A stretch of DNA of 52,891 bases from Saprospiraceae bacterium (GCA_030728245.1 JANQZX010000070.1:8197-61087); one strand, 5' to 3'; positions 27,674 to 37,228 are shown, counted from the first letter of the stretch. The notes: a model not told the origin generated them from the letters alone. Numbers and translations: made by a program.

Positions 27674-28120
27674 TTATACAAGGACAATCGATCCCCCAGC
27701 CTTTTCAACCGCCTCTTTTGCAGCGGGAGAACAAGCATGAACAGATAAATTAACCTTAGCCTTTAATTCACCCCTGCCAAGAACCTTTACTTTATCTAAA
27801 CGAGCGATGAAGCCATGCTCCTTTAAAGAATCAAGATTAATGTCTGTTAGATTATGTTTTTCTACCATTAGTTGAATATAATCTAAATTAATAGGAACAT
27901 ATTCAACTCTGTTAGGATTCTTAAAGCCCACTTTAGGTAAACGCATCTGAAGAGGCATTTGACCACCCTCGAAGCCACGCTTCAATTTATGACCAGTACG
28001 AGCTTTAGCACCCTTGTGGCCCTTTGTAGAAGTTCCTCCACGGCCAGACCCCTGACCTCTCGCTATTCTCTTCCCTTTTTTTACAGCACCTTTTGCTGGT
28101 TTTAAGCTATGTAATTCCAT
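27674..28120 (-). CDS. rplO: Ribosomal protein L15 (uL15)
   Basis: The protein has 148 residues, full length. The glycine/lysine-rich N-terminal arm (KKGKRIARGQGSGRGGTSTKGHKGAKAR) reaches into the 50S core, and the C-terminal globular part ends KAGGSIVLV. It lies 32 nt behind rpmD. Confidence 0.98.
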   Translation of the reverse strand: MELHSLKPAKGAVKKGKRIARGQGSGRGGTSTKGHKGAKARTGHKLKRGFEGGQMPLQMRLPKVGFKNPNRVEYVPINLDYIQLMVEKHNLTDINLDSLKEHGFIARLDKVKVLGRGELKAKVNLSVHACSPAAKEAVEKAGGSIVLV

Positions 28121-28152
28121 TGCTTGATATTTTAACTGATGTAAGTTATTGT

Positions 28153-28338
28153 CTAGTCAACTGCCGTTTCTGTAACCACTAAGTGAGCTACTTTGGCAAT
28201 CATACCCATTATTTGAGGAGTAACTTCTTTAATCACAGAGTGATTAATTCTCCTAAGACCCAGAGCTACCATCGTATCCTTTTGACGTTTTGGACGATCG
28301 ATAATACTTTTGATCTGTGTTACTTTTACCTTTGCCAT
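28153..28338 (-). CDS. rpmD: Ribosomal protein L30 (uL30)
   Basis: The protein has 61 residues, the normal bacterial size. It shows KVKVTQIKSIIDRPKRQKDT and ALGLRRINHSV, both typical. It stands 3 nt behind rpsE, so the two are probably translationally coupled. Confidence 0.98.
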   Translation of the reverse strand: MAKVKVTQIKSIIDRPKRQKDTMVALGLRRINHSVIKEVTPQIMGMIAKVAHLVVTETAVD

Positions 28339-28341
28339 GTT

Positions 28342-28860
28342 TTAACCGTTAAATAGTTTTTCTAAAGTAATTTTACGTGTTTTTGCAATGACACGGGGAT
28401 CTCTTAAGTTCTTAAGCGCTTCGATAGTAGCTTTTACTACGTTGTGAGGGTTAGAAGAACCTTGAGATTTAGCTAACACATTATGTACACCAGCTATTTC
28501 CAATACAGCACGCATAGAACCACCAGCAATAACACCGGTACCATCAGAAGCAGGCTTCAAAAAAACCTTACCGGCCTTAAACTTGCCTAAAACTTCATGA
28601 GGAATAGTACCTTTATAGATAGGAACTTTTACTAAATTCTTTTTAGCATCATCTGCAGCTTTAGTAATTGCTTCAGAGACATCTCTCGCTTTACCCAAAC
28701 CGTGACCGACAGTACCATTACCATCACCCACAACTACGATAGCAGCGAAACTAAAAGTACGACCACCTTTGGTCACTTTGGCCACTCTGTTTAGTTGAAC
28801 CAATTTATCTTTTAGTTCTGTTTCAGCGGGTTTGACCCGATTTTCATTCTGTTTTGCCAT
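28342..28860 (-). CDS. rpsE: Ribosomal protein S5 (uS5)
   Basis: The protein has 172 residues. The double-stranded-RNA-binding-like domain ([42 protein letters not shown]) and the C-terminal domain ([24 protein letters not shown]) are complete. S5 contributes to decoding accuracy at the mRNA entry. It lies 22 nt behind rplR. Confidence 0.98.
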   Translation of the reverse strand: MAKQNENRVKPAETELKDKLVQLNRVAKVTKGGRTFSFAAIVVVGDGNGTVGHGLGKARDVSEAITKAADDAKKNLVKVPIYKGTIPHEVLGKFKAGKVFLKPASDGTGVIAGGSMRAVLEIAGVHNVLAKSQGSSNPHNVVKATIEALKNLRDPRVIAKTRKITLEKLFNG

Positions 28861-28882
28861 TTTATTTTACAGTTGAGGATGA

Positions 28883-29236
28883 TTAAAACTGGAGTCCACC
28901 CTCACGGGCACCATCAGCCAATGATTTAATTCTTCCATGGTAAAGGTATCCAGAACGATCAAAAACAACCTTTGAAATATTCGCTTCTTTAGCTCTTTCC
29001 GCTAATAGCTGACCTACTTTGTAAGCTTGCTCTACCTTTGTTCCAACCCCTAATATGCCATTCTCACGAGAATCAGCAGCCACCAAAGTATGACTGATAG
29101 TATCATCGATGATTTGAGCATAAATTACTTTATTACTCCTGAATACACTTATGCGAGGAGAGGATGCAACACCTTTAATCTTTTTCCTGATTCTAAAGTG
29201 AATTCGCGTTCTGCTCTGTTCTTTTGTCAATTTCAT
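28883..29236 (-). CDS. rplR: Ribosomal protein L18 (uL18)
   Basis: The protein has 117 residues from the ATG at 29236 (MKLTKEQSRTRIHFRIRKKI). The open frame reaches much further up, into rplF in another frame, but that part has no L18 similarity. 5S rRNA-binding residues lie in the basic N-terminus; the C-terminus FDRSGYLYHGRIKSLADGAREGGL is typical. It lies 76 nt behind rplF. Confidence 0.97.
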   Translation of the reverse strand: MKLTKEQSRTRIHFRIRKKIKGVASSPRISVFRSNKVIYAQIIDDTISHTLVAADSRENGILGVGTKVEQAYKVGQLLAERAKEANISKVVFDRSGYLYHGRIKSLADGAREGGLQF

Positions 29237-29312
29237 TATTGGACATTTACTAATCTTAGTGTAAGGCACAAAATCCAGACCCAAGATCCAAATAAAAATA
29301 ATATTAGTAGGA

Positions 29313-29873
29313 CTATTTCTTCTTAGCCCCAGTTTTTCCAAGCTTTCTACGAACGATTTCGCCCACAAAGCGAACACCTTTACCTTTGTAAGGCTCTGGT
29401 TTACGGAAACCTCTGATTTTAGCACTAACTTGACCAAGTAATTGCTTATCAATACATTCCATAATAATTGTAGGGTTACCACCTTTATCTTGCTTAGTTT
29501 CCAAACTAATTTCATCAGGAAGCATAAAGAGGATTGGGTGAGAGTAACCTAAGGTTAACTCCAATAATTTTCCAGTATTTGCCGCACGGTAACCAACACC
29601 GATAAGTTCGATATTAGCTGTGAAACCTGTAGAAACACCGGTAACCATATTATTAATTAAAGAACGATATAAACCATGAACGGTTTTGTGTCTTTTTTGA
29701 TCCGTTGGACGTTGCACAGTAACTATTGCACCATTAATATCGACAGTTAAATCTGGATCAATCTGCTGGTTTAGTGAACCTTTAGGACCTTTAACGGTAA
29801 CTAAATTATTCTTACCAACACTCACTTCAACCCCACCTGGAAGCGTTATAGGAGCTTTACCTATTCTAGACAT
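29313..29873 (-). CDS. rplF: Ribosomal protein L6 (uL6)
   Basis: The protein has 186 residues, two related beta-sheet domains. It starts MSRIGKAPITLPGGVEV, and has the C-terminal signature PEPYKGKGVRFVGEIVRRKLGKTGAKKK. It sits near the factor-binding site of the 50S subunit. It lies 26 nt behind rpsH. Confidence 0.98.
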   Translation of the reverse strand: MSRIGKAPITLPGGVEVSVGKNNLVTVKGPKGSLNQQIDPDLTVDINGAIVTVQRPTDQKRHKTVHGLYRSLINNMVTGVSTGFTANIELIGVGYRAANTGKLLELTLGYSHPILFMLPDEISLETKQDKGGNPTIIMECIDKQLLGQVSAKIRGFRKPEPYKGKGVRFVGEIVRRKLGKTGAKKK

Positions 29874-29899
29874 GTTTAATAAATTTAGAAGTGAGTAAA

Positions 29900-30307
29900 T
29901 TAGTAAATATAAAGTAGTATTTCACCACCAACGTTCATTTGACGAGCTTTCTTGTCTGTCATAACTCCTTTCGAAGTAGAGACAATAGACACGCCTAGGC
30001 CATTAATAATACGAGGTATTTCGTCTGTTTTTGCATATTGACGAAGACCAGGTTTACTAACCCTTCCCAATTTACGAATAATAGGCTTTCGTGTTAATAC
30101 GTCATATTTTAACGCTATACGAATAAGACCTTGATTACCCTTACCACCCTCTTCGAATTTGTACTTGAGTATGAAACCCTGATCATACAAAATTTCGGTG
30201 ATAGCTTTTTTAAGACCGGAAGCTGGAATATCCACCAATCTGTGACCCGCCATTTGCGCATTTCTAATGCGCGTTAAATAATCGGCTATTGGATCTGTTA
30301 CTGCCAT
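29900..30307 (-). CDS. rpsH: Ribosomal protein S8 (uS8)
   Basis: The protein has 135 residues from the ATG at 30307 (MAVTDPIADYLTRIRNA); the longer frame starts with TTG at 30337. The C-terminal signature STSKGVMTDKKARQMNVGGEILLYIY is intact. In E. coli S8 represses the spc operon at the rplX-rplE junction; no clear mimic of that site was recognised here. It lies 56 nt behind rpsN. Confidence 0.97.
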   Translation of the reverse strand: MAVTDPIADYLTRIRNAQMAGHRLVDIPASGLKKAITEILYDQGFILKYKFEEGGKGNQGLIRIALKYDVLTRKPIIRKLGRVSKPGLRQYAKTDEIPRIINGLGVSIVSTSKGVMTDKKARQMNVGGEILLYIY

Positions 30308-30363
30308 TGTATAAATATTTACCGTGCGGTATTTCAAAAGAAACCTACACAGTTGTTAAGAAA

Positions 30364-30633
30364 TTACCAACTAGCTTTAGTGATACCCGGAATCTTACCA
30401 TCCAGAGCCATCTCTCTAAACTTAACTCTACACAAACCAAATTGTCTAATATAACCCTTTGGTCTGCCAGTTAACTGACATCTATTATGTAAACGAATAG
30501 GACTAGAATTTCTTGGAAGTAAATCCAACTCATCCCAACGGCCTTCTTCTTTTAATTGCTTTCTTTTTTCAGCGAATTTTTCAACTAAACGCTTACGTTT
30601 TTTTTCCCTGGCTATTAATGATTTCCTTGCCAT
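30364..30633 (-). CDS. rpsN: Ribosomal protein S14 (uS14), long zinc-free form
   Basis: The protein has 89 residues, the long form without CxxC zinc pairs. It starts [16 protein letters not shown] and carries the signature [18 protein letters not shown]-like block (here [19 protein letters not shown]) and [11 protein letters not shown] at the end. Its start codon shares one base with the rplE stop (TAATG). Confidence 0.98.
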   Translation of the reverse strand: MARKSLIAREKKRKRLVEKFAEKRKQLKEEGRWDELDLLPRNSSPIRLHNRCQLTGRPKGYIRQFGLCRVKFREMALDGKIPGITKASW

Positions 30634-31199
30634 TATACTTCTTCTTTTTTCTGATTTTTGAATGGTAAACCTAAGGCTTTCAACAAAGCCAGAGCCTCAG
30701 CGTCTGTTTTTGCGGTAGATACAAAAGTAATATCCATGCCTGAAACACGTGTAATCTTATCAATATCAATTTCAGGAAAAATAAGTTGTTCTGTGATTCC
30801 CAAACTGTAATTGCCACGTCCGTCAAAACTTTTATCGTTAATACCTCTGAAATCTCTCACTCTTGGAAGAGCTACACCAACCAAACGGTCAAGAAACTCA
30901 TACATGTGATGATGACGAAGGGTAACTTTAACGCCGATAGGCATTTTCTCTCTTAACTTAAAGTTAGAGATTGAAGTTTTAGCTTTGGTAGAAACAGCCT
31001 TTTGTCCGGCAATGGTAGAAAGCTCCGCAAGAGCTGCATCAACCATTTTCTTATCTTGAGTAGCTGCGCCCACTCCTTGGTTAATACAAATTTTAGTTAA
31101 GCGTGGAACTTGCATAACTGAAGTGTATTGGAACTGCTCCATTAAAGCAGGTACGACATCTTTAAAATATTTGTCGCGAAGTCTTGGTGTATATTTCAT
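30633..31199 (-). CDS. rplE: Ribosomal protein L5 (uL5)
   Basis: The protein has 188 residues from the ATG at 31199. An in-frame GTG at 31202 is less likely because the ATG overlaps the rplX stop as TGATG. It binds 5S rRNA and meets S13 across the subunits. Typical parts are [39 protein letters not shown] and [20 protein letters not shown]. Confidence 0.97.
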   Translation of the reverse strand: MKYTPRLRDKYFKDVVPALMEQFQYTSVMQVPRLTKICINQGVGAATQDKKMVDAALAELSTIAGQKAVSTKAKTSISNFKLREKMPIGVKVTLRHHHMYEFLDRLVGVALPRVRDFRGINDKSFDGRGNYSLGITEQLIFPEIDIDKITRVSGMDITFVSTAKTDAEALALLKALGLPFKNQKKEEV

Positions 31200-31561
31200 C
31201 ACTTGATCGTTTGGCCTGATTTTTTAGCATATCTTTCCATGTTACCTTCACTGTCTGGACGACGTCCTACGCGTGTTGGTTTATTTGTTTGTGGATCGAC
31301 AACCATAATATTAGAAATATGAATAGATGCAGGCTTTTCAATAATACCACCTGCATTTTCCTGCGTAGCTTTTGTATGCTTTTTGACCATATTAACCTGA
31401 TCAATTAACACACGCTGCTTTTCAGGGAAAACCTCCATTATTTCATGTATTTTAGTTCTGTCTTTAGAAGAACCAGAAATAACCACCACTTTATCACCCT
31501 TCTTAACCTTTAATTTAGGAGAGAAACGTTTTTGTTGAATGATATTTTTTTTCATGTGCAT
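31199..31561 (-). CDS. rplX: Ribosomal protein L24 (uL24)
   Basis: The protein has 120 residues with a KOW motif ([19 protein letters not shown]) and the usual [29 protein letters not shown] block. It starts assembly of the 50S subunit. Its stop overlaps the rplE start. The start could also be the next ATG two codons on (31555). Confidence 0.97.
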   Translation of the reverse strand: MHMKKNIIQQKRFSPKLKVKKGDKVVVISGSSKDRTKIHEIMEVFPEKQRVLIDQVNMVKKHTKATQENAGGIIEKPASIHISNIMVVDPQTNKPTRVGRRPDSEGNMERYAKKSGQTIK

Positions 31562-31568
31562 TGTTTGA

Positions 31569-31581
31569 GCCTTTGGAAGGC
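31569..31581 (-). other. Small hairpin in the rplN-rplX spacer
   Basis: GCCTT and AAGGC form a 5-bp stem with a 3-nt loop in the 29-nt spacer just before the rplX start. It might affect rplX initiation; it is short and may be chance. Confidence 0.25.
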
Positions 31582-31590
31582 GCTAAATAA

Positions 31591-31956
31591 TTATAATACT
31601 TCAGGAGCAAGGGAAACAATCCGCATAAAATCTTTATCCCTAAGCTCTCTTGCCACAGGACCGAAAATACGGGATCCTCTTGGCTCATCTTGATTATTCA
31701 GCAACACACATGCATTATCATCAAAACGAATATAAGAACCATCTTTACGACGAATTTCCTTTTTGGTTCTAACGATTACAGCTTTTGACACTGAACCTTT
31801 TTTGATACCTCCTGGAGAGGTATCTTTGACTGAAACGACGATGGTATCACCTACGTGAGCATACCTGCGTTTTGAGCCACCGAGTACACGAATACAGAGG
31901 ACTTCTTTAGCCCCACTGTTATCTGCCACTCTTAATCTGGATTCCTGTTGAATCAT
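31591..31956 (-). CDS. rplN: Ribosomal protein L14 (uL14)
   Basis: The protein has 121 residues. It starts [28 protein letters not shown], with the typical [30 protein letters not shown] near the end. It lies at the subunit interface. It is the first gene of the classical spc operon, 58 nt behind rpsQ; that spacer is largely taken up by a stem-loop. Confidence 0.98.
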   Translation of the reverse strand: MIQQESRLRVADNSGAKEVLCIRVLGGSKRRYAHVGDTIVVSVKDTSPGGIKKGSVSKAVIVRTKKEIRRKDGSYIRFDDNACVLLNNQDEPRGSRIFGPVARELRDKDFMRIVSLAPEVL

Positions 31957-31975
31957 AGTATGTACATTTAGCGGA

Positions 31976-32013
31976 TTTGAAAACGATTAAAGTTACAAAT
32001 CGTAAATTTCAAA
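31976..32013 (-). promoter_or_regulatory. Stem-loop at the S10/spc junction (rpsQ-rplN spacer)
   Basis: TTTGAAA (31976-31982) pairs with TTTCAAA (32007-32013), and ACGATT (31983-31988) with AATCGT (31998-32003), leaving a 9-nt loop and a 3-nt bulge. This is 13 bp in total, filling most of a 58-nt spacer. No T-run follows. It may be a processing site, an RNA-stability element or a protein-binding leader for rplN. Confidence 0.5.
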
Positions 32014-32014
32014 A

Positions 32015-32272
32015 TTATTTTGCTCTCTCAATAACTTCAACTAATCTCCAGCTTTTATTCTTGCTTAGGGGACGAGTTTCCATTATACGAACTATATCAC
32101 CGATGTGACATTCGTTCTGTTCATCATGTGCCATTAATTTTTTGGTTTTCATGATAAACTTTCCGTAGATAGGGTGACGAAATTTACGTTCTACTTTAAT
32201 AGAAATAGATTTCTCCATTTTGTTACTAGAAACGACACCCACTCTAGTTTTTCTTAAGTTCCTTTCTTCCAT
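32015..32272 (-). CDS. rpsQ: Ribosomal protein S17 (uS17)
   Basis: The protein has 85 residues, an OB-fold. It starts [23 protein letters not shown] and carries the signature [23 protein letters not shown]. It binds 16S rRNA early in assembly. It lies 19 nt behind rpmC. Confidence 0.98.
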   Translation of the reverse strand: MEERNLRKTRVGVVSSNKMEKSISIKVERKFRHPIYGKFIMKTKKLMAHDEQNECHIGDIVRIMETRPLSKNKSWRLVEVIERAK

Positions 32273-32291
32273 GATATTGCGACGTTAGCAA

Positions 32292-32555
32292 TTACAAATT
32301 TAATCTTCTTCTGCGCACTTTTTTAGATCTGCCACTTTGTTCTTCCGGAGTTAGAACCAAAATTTCTCTAGACCTTAATTCCGTGTGAATTTGTGCAATT
32401 TCACGACGTAGATTCCTCAAAACCAGAGGATTACCCAGACCTTTAACTGCATGTTCAAACTTTAACTTTTGATACTGCAATTCGGAGCGTTCCAATTCTC
32501 CCTGTAAGTCTAGTGTAGCCATTTCACGGAAATCCGTTATTCTGTTATTAGCCAT
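32292..32555 (-). CDS. rpmC: Ribosomal protein L29 (uL29), slightly extended
   Basis: The protein has 87 residues, longer than the 63 of E. coli. The core (DFREMATLDLQGELERSELQYQKLKFEHAVKGLGNPLVLRNLRREIAQIHTELR in pieces) is a helical hairpin near the tunnel exit; a basic tail, about 20 residues long, ends SKKVRRRRLNL. It lies 45 nt behind rplP. Confidence 0.96.
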   Translation of the reverse strand: MANNRITDFREMATLDLQGELERSELQYQKLKFEHAVKGLGNPLVLRNLRREIAQIHTELRSREILVLTPEEQSGRSKKVRRRRLNL

Positions 32556-32600
32556 TGTTAAAATGGATTAAATTAATGTTCAAAGACCCTTGCGGGATAA

Positions 32601-33020
32601 TTATTCAGCAATATCGTGGCGAACCACAATTTTTGTAAGACAAGGAAGCTTTTGTGCAGCCAATTTGAGGGCGCCTTCGGCAACTTCTCTTGGTACACCA
32701 TCGAGTTCGAACATAATTCTACCAGCTTTGACTATAGCTACCCAATGATCCAGGGCACCTTTACCCTTACCCATACGCACCTCTTGAGGCTTGGAGGTAA
32801 TAGGTTTGTCTGGGAAAATACGAATCCAAACTTTACCCTCTCTTTTCATGAAACGAGTCATGGCAATACGAGCGGCTTCAATTTGCCTGTTTGTTAACCT
32901 TCCGCTATCCAAAGATTTAAGACCAAAGCTACCAAAAGCAATAGTACTTCCTCTTTGGGCGACGCCTTTTATACGCCCCTTATGTTGTTTGCGGTATTTC
33001 GTTCTTTTAGGCTGTAGCAT
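32601..33020 (-). CDS. rplP: Ribosomal protein L16 (uL16)
   Basis: The protein has 139 residues from the ATG at 33020 ([16 protein letters not shown]); the longer frame begins with TTG at 33047. It carries the arginine-containing motif [17 protein letters not shown] and [13 protein letters not shown]. It helps place tRNA in the A site. It lies 85 nt behind rpsC. Confidence 0.98.
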   Translation of the reverse strand: MLQPKRTKYRKQHKGRIKGVAQRGSTIAFGSFGLKSLDSGRLTNRQIEAARIAMTRFMKREGKVWIRIFPDKPITSKPQEVRMGKGKGALDHWVAIVKAGRIMFELDGVPREVAEGALKLAAQKLPCLTKIVVRHDIAE

Positions 33021-33045
33021 AAAATTCTTTTTTATTGACTTCGAC

Positions 33046-33067
33046 AATAAAGAAATGGGTCTTTATT
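33046..33067 (-). other. A/T-rich stem-loop upstream of rplP
   Basis: AATAAAG (33046-33052) and CTTTATT (33061-33067) form a 7-bp stem with an 8-nt loop in the 85-nt rpsC-rplP spacer. All pairs but one are A-T, so stability is low. A role is uncertain. Confidence 0.3.
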
Positions 33068-33105
33068 TCAAAGTTCGGCAAAGATAAACTTTTTTTAAAT
33101 AAATA

Positions 33106-33918
33106 CTAACGTTTCCGTTGGTTTCTTCCGTCCGTACTTCCACCGGCTCCTCTTCTACGATTTCCGTCTCTTCTATCGCCACCTTTTTCACCCCCTCTAT
33201 CGTTTCCTCCTCTTGAGAAACCACCACTGTTATTTCCAGAAACCGGTTTACCACTGGCTTGTTGAGCGACAGCTGGAGAAAGGTCTCGTTTTCCGAGCAC
33301 TTCACCTTTACAGATCCAGGTTTTGATACCTATTTTACCATATACGGTCTGAGCCTCCTGCCATGAGTAATCTATATCTGAACGGAATGTATGTAGTGGC
33401 GTTTTACCTTCTTTGAATTCTTCTGAACGAGCCATTTCAGCTCCATTCAAACGACCAGAGATACGAACTTTTATACCTTCAGCACCAGGTGTACGCATGG
33501 TAGTCTGTATGGCCATTTTAATGGCACGTCTGTAGTTTATACGCGCTTCGAGTTGCTTTGCAATACCTTCACCCACGATAACTGCATCTAGTTCAGGCTT
33601 ACGGATTTCAAGAATATTAATTTGAATATCCTTTCCAGTTAACTTTCTTAATTCACCGCGAATTAATTCAACCTCCTGACCGCCTTTTCCAATAACGATA
33701 CCTGGACGAGAGGTGTGAATAGTTACCGTGACACGCTTCAGTGTGCGTTCTATTACTACACGAGCAATACCCCCTTTAGAGATACGTGCTTGCAAATAAT
33801 TACGGATTTGTTCGTCCTCAATAACTTTAGCCGCAAAATCTTTACCACCGAACCAGTTGGAGTCCCAACCTCTGATGATTCCTAAACGATTTCCTATCGG
33901 ATTAGCTTTCTGACCCAT
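33106..33918 (-). CDS. rpsC: Ribosomal protein S3 (uS3) with Gly/Arg-rich tail
   Basis: The protein has 270 residues. The KH domain ([24 protein letters not shown]) and the C-terminal domain ([30 protein letters not shown]) are complete and end near residue 210. A low-complexity tail of about 55 residues rich in Gly, Arg, Asp and Asn follows ([19 protein letters not shown] and on). E. coli S3 has 233 residues. S3 lines the mRNA entry, so the tail may touch mRNA (inference). Confidence 0.98.
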   Translation of the reverse strand: MGQKANPIGNRLGIIRGWDSNWFGGKDFAAKVIEDEQIRNYLQARISKGGIARVVIERTLKRVTVTIHTSRPGIVIGKGGQEVELIRGELRKLTGKDIQINILEIRKPELDAVIVGEGIAKQLEARINYRRAIKMAIQTTMRTPGAEGIKVRISGRLNGAEMARSEEFKEGKTPLHTFRSDIDYSWQEAQTVYGKIGIKTWICKGEVLGKRDLSPAVAQQASGKPVSGNNSGGFSRGGNDRGGEKGGDRRDGNRRRGAGGSTDGRNQRKR

Positions 33919-33950
33919 ACCTTCTGGTATATTATAATTTGATAAATTAA

Positions 33951-34340
33951 TTATTCTTCTGAAGCTGCAGCAACGGCAACAACTTCACTTTCTAGGGGTA
34001 CCCTATTTTGCACAACGATAGTCACGTGATTTGTGCGCTTACGAATTCTGTGTGCACGACCATGAGGTGCTGGTCGAAATCTTTTTATTTGTGTCCCACC
34101 ATCAACGAAGGCAGTTTTAATAAAAAGATCAAAATCAGCTACATCGTTTCCTTCTGCTTTATTCCCCCAATTGGCTATAGCGCTATCCAGTAGTTTTTTC
34201 AACCAGATACCTGATTCCCTTTTCGTAAACCTAAGAATAGAAAGAGCATCACTTATATTCTTTCCGCGAATATTATCCACTACCAGACGCATTTTACGCT
34301 CTGACATTGGGACATTTTTCAATTTGGCAATTGCTTCCAT
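33951..34340 (-). CDS. rplV: Ribosomal protein L22 (uL22)
   Basis: The protein has 129 residues. It starts [27 protein letters not shown], and the tunnel-lining hairpin is [25 protein letters not shown] short acid tail, [12 protein letters not shown], ends it. It lies 45 nt behind rpsS. Confidence 0.98.
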   Translation of the reverse strand: MEAIAKLKNVPMSERKMRLVVDNIRGKNISDALSILRFTKRESGIWLKKLLDSAIANWGNKAEGNDVADFDLFIKTAFVDGGTQIKRFRPAPHGRAHRIRKRTNHVTIVVQNRVPLESEVVAVAAASEE

Positions 34341-34385
34341 ATTAAACTCATTGAATACCTATAATGGTATTTTAGTAATTCAAAA

Positions 34386-34655
34386 TTATTTTTTACGATT
34401 TCCTGAGTGCCCCCTAAAATTACGGGTTGGAGAAAATTCACCCAATTTATGGCCCACCATGTTCTCAGTAACGAATACAGGAACAAAAGTTTTACCATTG
34501 TGCACGGCTATTGTTTCACCCACCATATCAGGAATTATCATAGAAGATCTTGACCAGGTCTTGATTACTGATTTTTTCTTCGCTGTTTTGGATTCCATAA
34601 CCTTTTCTAGAAGTTTATGAAAAACGTAGGGGCCTTTTTTTATTGATCTTGCCAT
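34386..34655 (-). CDS. rpsS: Ribosomal protein S19 (uS19)
   Basis: The protein has 89 residues. It starts [16 protein letters not shown] and carries the signature [31 protein letters not shown] split over two blocks. It belongs to the 30S head with S13. It lies 46 nt behind rplB. Confidence 0.98.
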   Translation of the reverse strand: MARSIKKGPYVFHKLLEKVMESKTAKKKSVIKTWSRSSMIIPDMVGETIAVHNGKTFVPVFVTENMVGHKLGEFSPTRNFRGHSGNRKK

Positions 34656-34701
34656 AGCAAATATAATTTGTTAAAGTTAAGCTTATGAGGCTATCCTTAG
34701 G

Positions 34702-35535
34702 TTATGGATTTTTGGTTTTTCTCTTAGTGATAATCAATCTTGAAGAATTCTTCCGAGTATCACGCGTTTTCTGACCTTTGGCCATAATTCCTGTCCTTGA
34801 ACGAGGATGTCCACCAGAAGCACGACCTTCACCACCACCCATTGGGTGATCGACAGGGTTCATAGCTACCCCTCTAACTCTTGGTCTGTTTCCTAACCAG
34901 CGATTACGTCCGGCCTTACCCATAACTTGTAATCCATGATCAGGATTTGACGTGTTACCAATAGTAGCTTTACAAGTATTAAGTACACGTCTTACCTCAC
35001 CTGAAGGTAATTTAATAACTACGTACCTCTCTTCTTTATTCATTAAAGTACCATAAGTACCTGCACTCCTTGCCATTGAAGCTCCTTTTCCAGGTACTAA
35101 TTCAATAGCATGGATATTTGCACCTAAAGGAACCTCTTTAAGAACCATGGCATTACCAACGGTAGGAGGTGCACCAGGACCAGATATTACGGTAGAACCA
35201 ACGGCTAAACCGTTTGGTGCAATGATATACCTTTTTTCGCCGTCTTCATATTGAAGTAGAGCTATATAGGCGGTACGGTTCGGGTCATATTCAATAGACA
35301 TAACCTCAGCCTTTACACCGTCCTTATTTCTTTTGAAGTCTATAATTCTATAGCGACGCTTGTGCCCACCACCCTTTTGGCGCATGGTCATCTTACCCGT
35401 ATTGTTTCTTCCGCCTGACTTTTTAATAGGGGCTAGAAGACTCTTTTCTGGCTCATCGGTTGTTACTTCCGAGAAAGTATTACCCACTCTGAAACGAGTA
35501 CCAGGGGTAATTGGATTAAACTTTTTTACTGTCAT
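34702..35535 (-). CDS. rplB: Ribosomal protein L2 (uL2)
   Basis: The protein has 277 residues, full length. The RNA-binding domain ([26 protein letters not shown]) and the C-terminal signature [25 protein letters not shown], with the conserved His near the peptidyl-transferase centre, are intact. It lies 75 nt behind rplW; the spacer holds a 7-bp stem-loop. Confidence 0.99.
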   Translation of the reverse strand: MTVKKFNPITPGTRFRVGNTFSEVTTDEPEKSLLAPIKKSGGRNNTGKMTMRQKGGGHKRRYRIIDFKRNKDGVKAEVMSIEYDPNRTAYIALLQYEDGEKRYIIAPNGLAVGSTVISGPGAPPTVGNAMVLKEVPLGANIHAIELVPGKGASMARSAGTYGTLMNKEERYVVIKLPSGEVRRVLNTCKATIGNTSNPDHGLQVMGKAGRNRWLGNRPRVRGVAMNPVDHPMGGGEGRASGGHPRSRTGIMAKGQKTRDTRKNSSRLIITKRKTKNP

Positions 35536-35563
35536 GATATGGTTTTCAATTTTGATTCATCAC

Positions 35564-35590
35564 GGATAAGCACACCATAAAATCTTATCC
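35564..35590 (-). other. Stem-loop in the rplW-rplB spacer
   Basis: GGATAAG (35564-35570) and CTTATCC (35584-35590) form a perfect 7-bp stem with a 13-nt loop between the two genes, with no T-run after it. It could be an RNA-processing or regulatory hairpin upstream of rplB. Confidence 0.4.
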
Positions 35591-35610
35591 ATACGAATCG
35601 TTAATAATAA

Positions 35611-35910
35611 TTAATTACCGCCGAAGAAATCAATTTCCTCACCATGTCCAATACGCACGTAGGCTTTCTTGAAAGATGGTTTTCTGCCTTTTAGAACACC
35701 TGATTTAGTGTTTCTTGATTTGGCTTTGCCAGGAACGACCAATGTATGGACAGAAACAACAGCTACAGAATACATGTCTTGTACTGCTTTTTTGATTTCC
35801 AATTTATTGGCTCTCTTATCTACCTGAAAACAATAATTGTTTTGTGTTCCAGCCAGACCCTCCGATTTTTCGGTAATCAGTGGTTTTATTAAAATAAACT
35901 TATTTGCCAT
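35611..35910 (-). CDS. rplW: Ribosomal protein L23 (uL23)
   Basis: The protein has 99 residues. It starts MANKFILIKPLITEKSEGL and has the RANKLEIKKAVQDMY helix. It sits at the tunnel exit and serves as a dock for trigger factor and SRP. It lies 30 nt behind rplD. Confidence 0.98.
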   Translation of the reverse strand: MANKFILIKPLITEKSEGLAGTQNNYCFQVDKRANKLEIKKAVQDMYSVAVVSVHTLVVPGKAKSRNTKSGVLKGRKPSFKKAYVRIGHGEEIDFFGGN

Positions 35911-35940
35911 TGTTCAACTAACTAGTGGGTAATACCCGAT

Positions 35941-36567
35941 TTAAGCTAATGATTCAGTTAACTTTCCAAGAGCTGTTTCAGAAAGTACTAAAGATCTCGC
36001 GTTCATGATATCATAAACATTTAAATCCTGTGCTCTTATAACTTTAGCTGTTGGTAAATTTCTTCCTGATAAATACACAACTTTGTCATGCTCAGGGGTA
36101 ACCAAAATTGATTTCTTCTCTGAAATTTTTAGGTTCTGAAGTATGTCCAGGAAAGCCTTCGTTTTTGGGTTTTCAAAAGTGAAATCCTCAATTATTACGA
36201 TTGAACCTGACGCCGCCTTTGTACTTAATGCAGATACTCTGGCCAGCTTTCTTACCTTCTTGTTCAACTTCTGTTCGTAATCTCTTGGTACTGGGCCAAA
36301 TATACGACCACCACCATGATATAACGGATTCTTGATATCACCCTTACGAGATCCACCCGTACCCTTTTGCTTATGTAGTTTACGAGTCGAACCCGCAATT
36401 TCACCACGACCTTTTGTTTTGTGGGTACCTTGACGCTGATTCGCCAGGTAAGCTTTAACTGCTAAATAAATGACGTGATTGTTAGGTTCTACACCAAATA
36501 TCGCATCTGGTAATTCAACCTCTCTACCGGTCTCCTGGCCATTTATATTATGAATAACTAATTTCAT
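35941..36567 (-). CDS. rplD: Ribosomal protein L4 (uL4)
   Basis: The protein has 208 residues. The extended tunnel loop is RKLHKQKGTGGSRKGDIKNPLYHGGGRIFGP (in two parts), followed by the globular helices ending LGKLTESLA. In E. coli L4 represses the S10 operon through the rpsJ leader; no equivalent leader was recognised here. It lies 34 nt behind rplC. Confidence 0.98.
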   Translation of the reverse strand: MKLVIHNINGQETGREVELPDAIFGVEPNNHVIYLAVKAYLANQRQGTHKTKGRGEIAGSTRKLHKQKGTGGSRKGDIKNPLYHGGGRIFGPVPRDYEQKLNKKVRKLARVSALSTKAASGSIVIIEDFTFENPKTKAFLDILQNLKISEKKSILVTPEHDKVVYLSGRNLPTAKVIRAQDLNVYDIMNARSLVLSETALGKLTESLA

Positions 36568-36601
36568 GCTAATAATATTAATCCCTAAGGACAGTCAAAA
36601 A

Positions 36602-37228
36602 TTACTTTTTCTCCAAAATAACAGTAGAACCATTGTGACCAGGAATAGCTCCTTTCACAAGAATTAAATTCTTATCTGCGAATATTTTAACTACGCGAAG
36701 ATTCTTGATTTTAATTCGGTCGTTACCGTCACGTCCTGCCATTCGCATTCCCTTGAATACACGAGATGGATAAGAAGAAGCACCGATTGAACCTGGGGCA
36801 CGCTGCCTGTTGTGCTGACCGTGTGTAGCATCATTTACACCCGCGAAAGCATGTCTTTTAACAACTCCCTGGAAACCTTTACCTCTGGATTGACCTATGG
36901 CATTGATAGAATCTCCTTCACTGAAAATTTCATCTACAGTAATAGCATCTCCAATAGACTTACTCACTGCATTGAAATCTCTGAACTCGATAACATTAGA
37001 CTTTGGAGTCGTATTCGCTGCTTCAAAGTGACCTTTGAGCGCTTTAGTAGTATTCTTTACTTTGGCTTCGCCGAAACCTAACTGTAAAGCATTATAACCA
37101 TCTGTATCAGATGTTTTTATTTGGGTAACAACACATGGGCCTGTTTCAATAACAGTACATGCTATATTACGGCCAGTACTATCATAAATACTGGTCATGC
37201 CTATTTTTTTTCCTATTAATCCGTTCAT
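36602..37228 (-). CDS. rplC: Ribosomal protein L3 (uL3)
   Basis: The protein has 208 residues. It starts [22 protein letters not shown] and carries [17 protein letters not shown] and the [25 protein letters not shown] region. It is an early 50S assembly protein. It lies 57 nt behind rpsJ. Confidence 0.98.
   Translation of the reverse strand: MNGLIGKKIGMTSIYDSTGRNIACTVIETGPCVVTQIKTSDTDGYNALQLGFGEAKVKNTTKALKGHFEAANTTPKSNVIEFRDFNAVSKSIGDAITVDEIFSEGDSINAIGQSRGKGFQGVVKRHAFAGVNDATHGQHNRQRAPGSIGASSYPSRVFKGMRMAGRDGNDRIKIKNLRVVKIFADKNLILVKGAIPGHNGSTVILEKK

Noticed and set aside
29237-29515. Long upstream extension of the rplR frame
   Set aside because: It overlaps rplF in another frame and has no L18 similarity; the ATG at 29236 gives a normal 117-residue L18.
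34171-34620. Plus-strand frame of 149 codons opposite rpsS and rplV
   Set aside because: It is the complement of two certain ribosomal genes and has no recognisable protein features.
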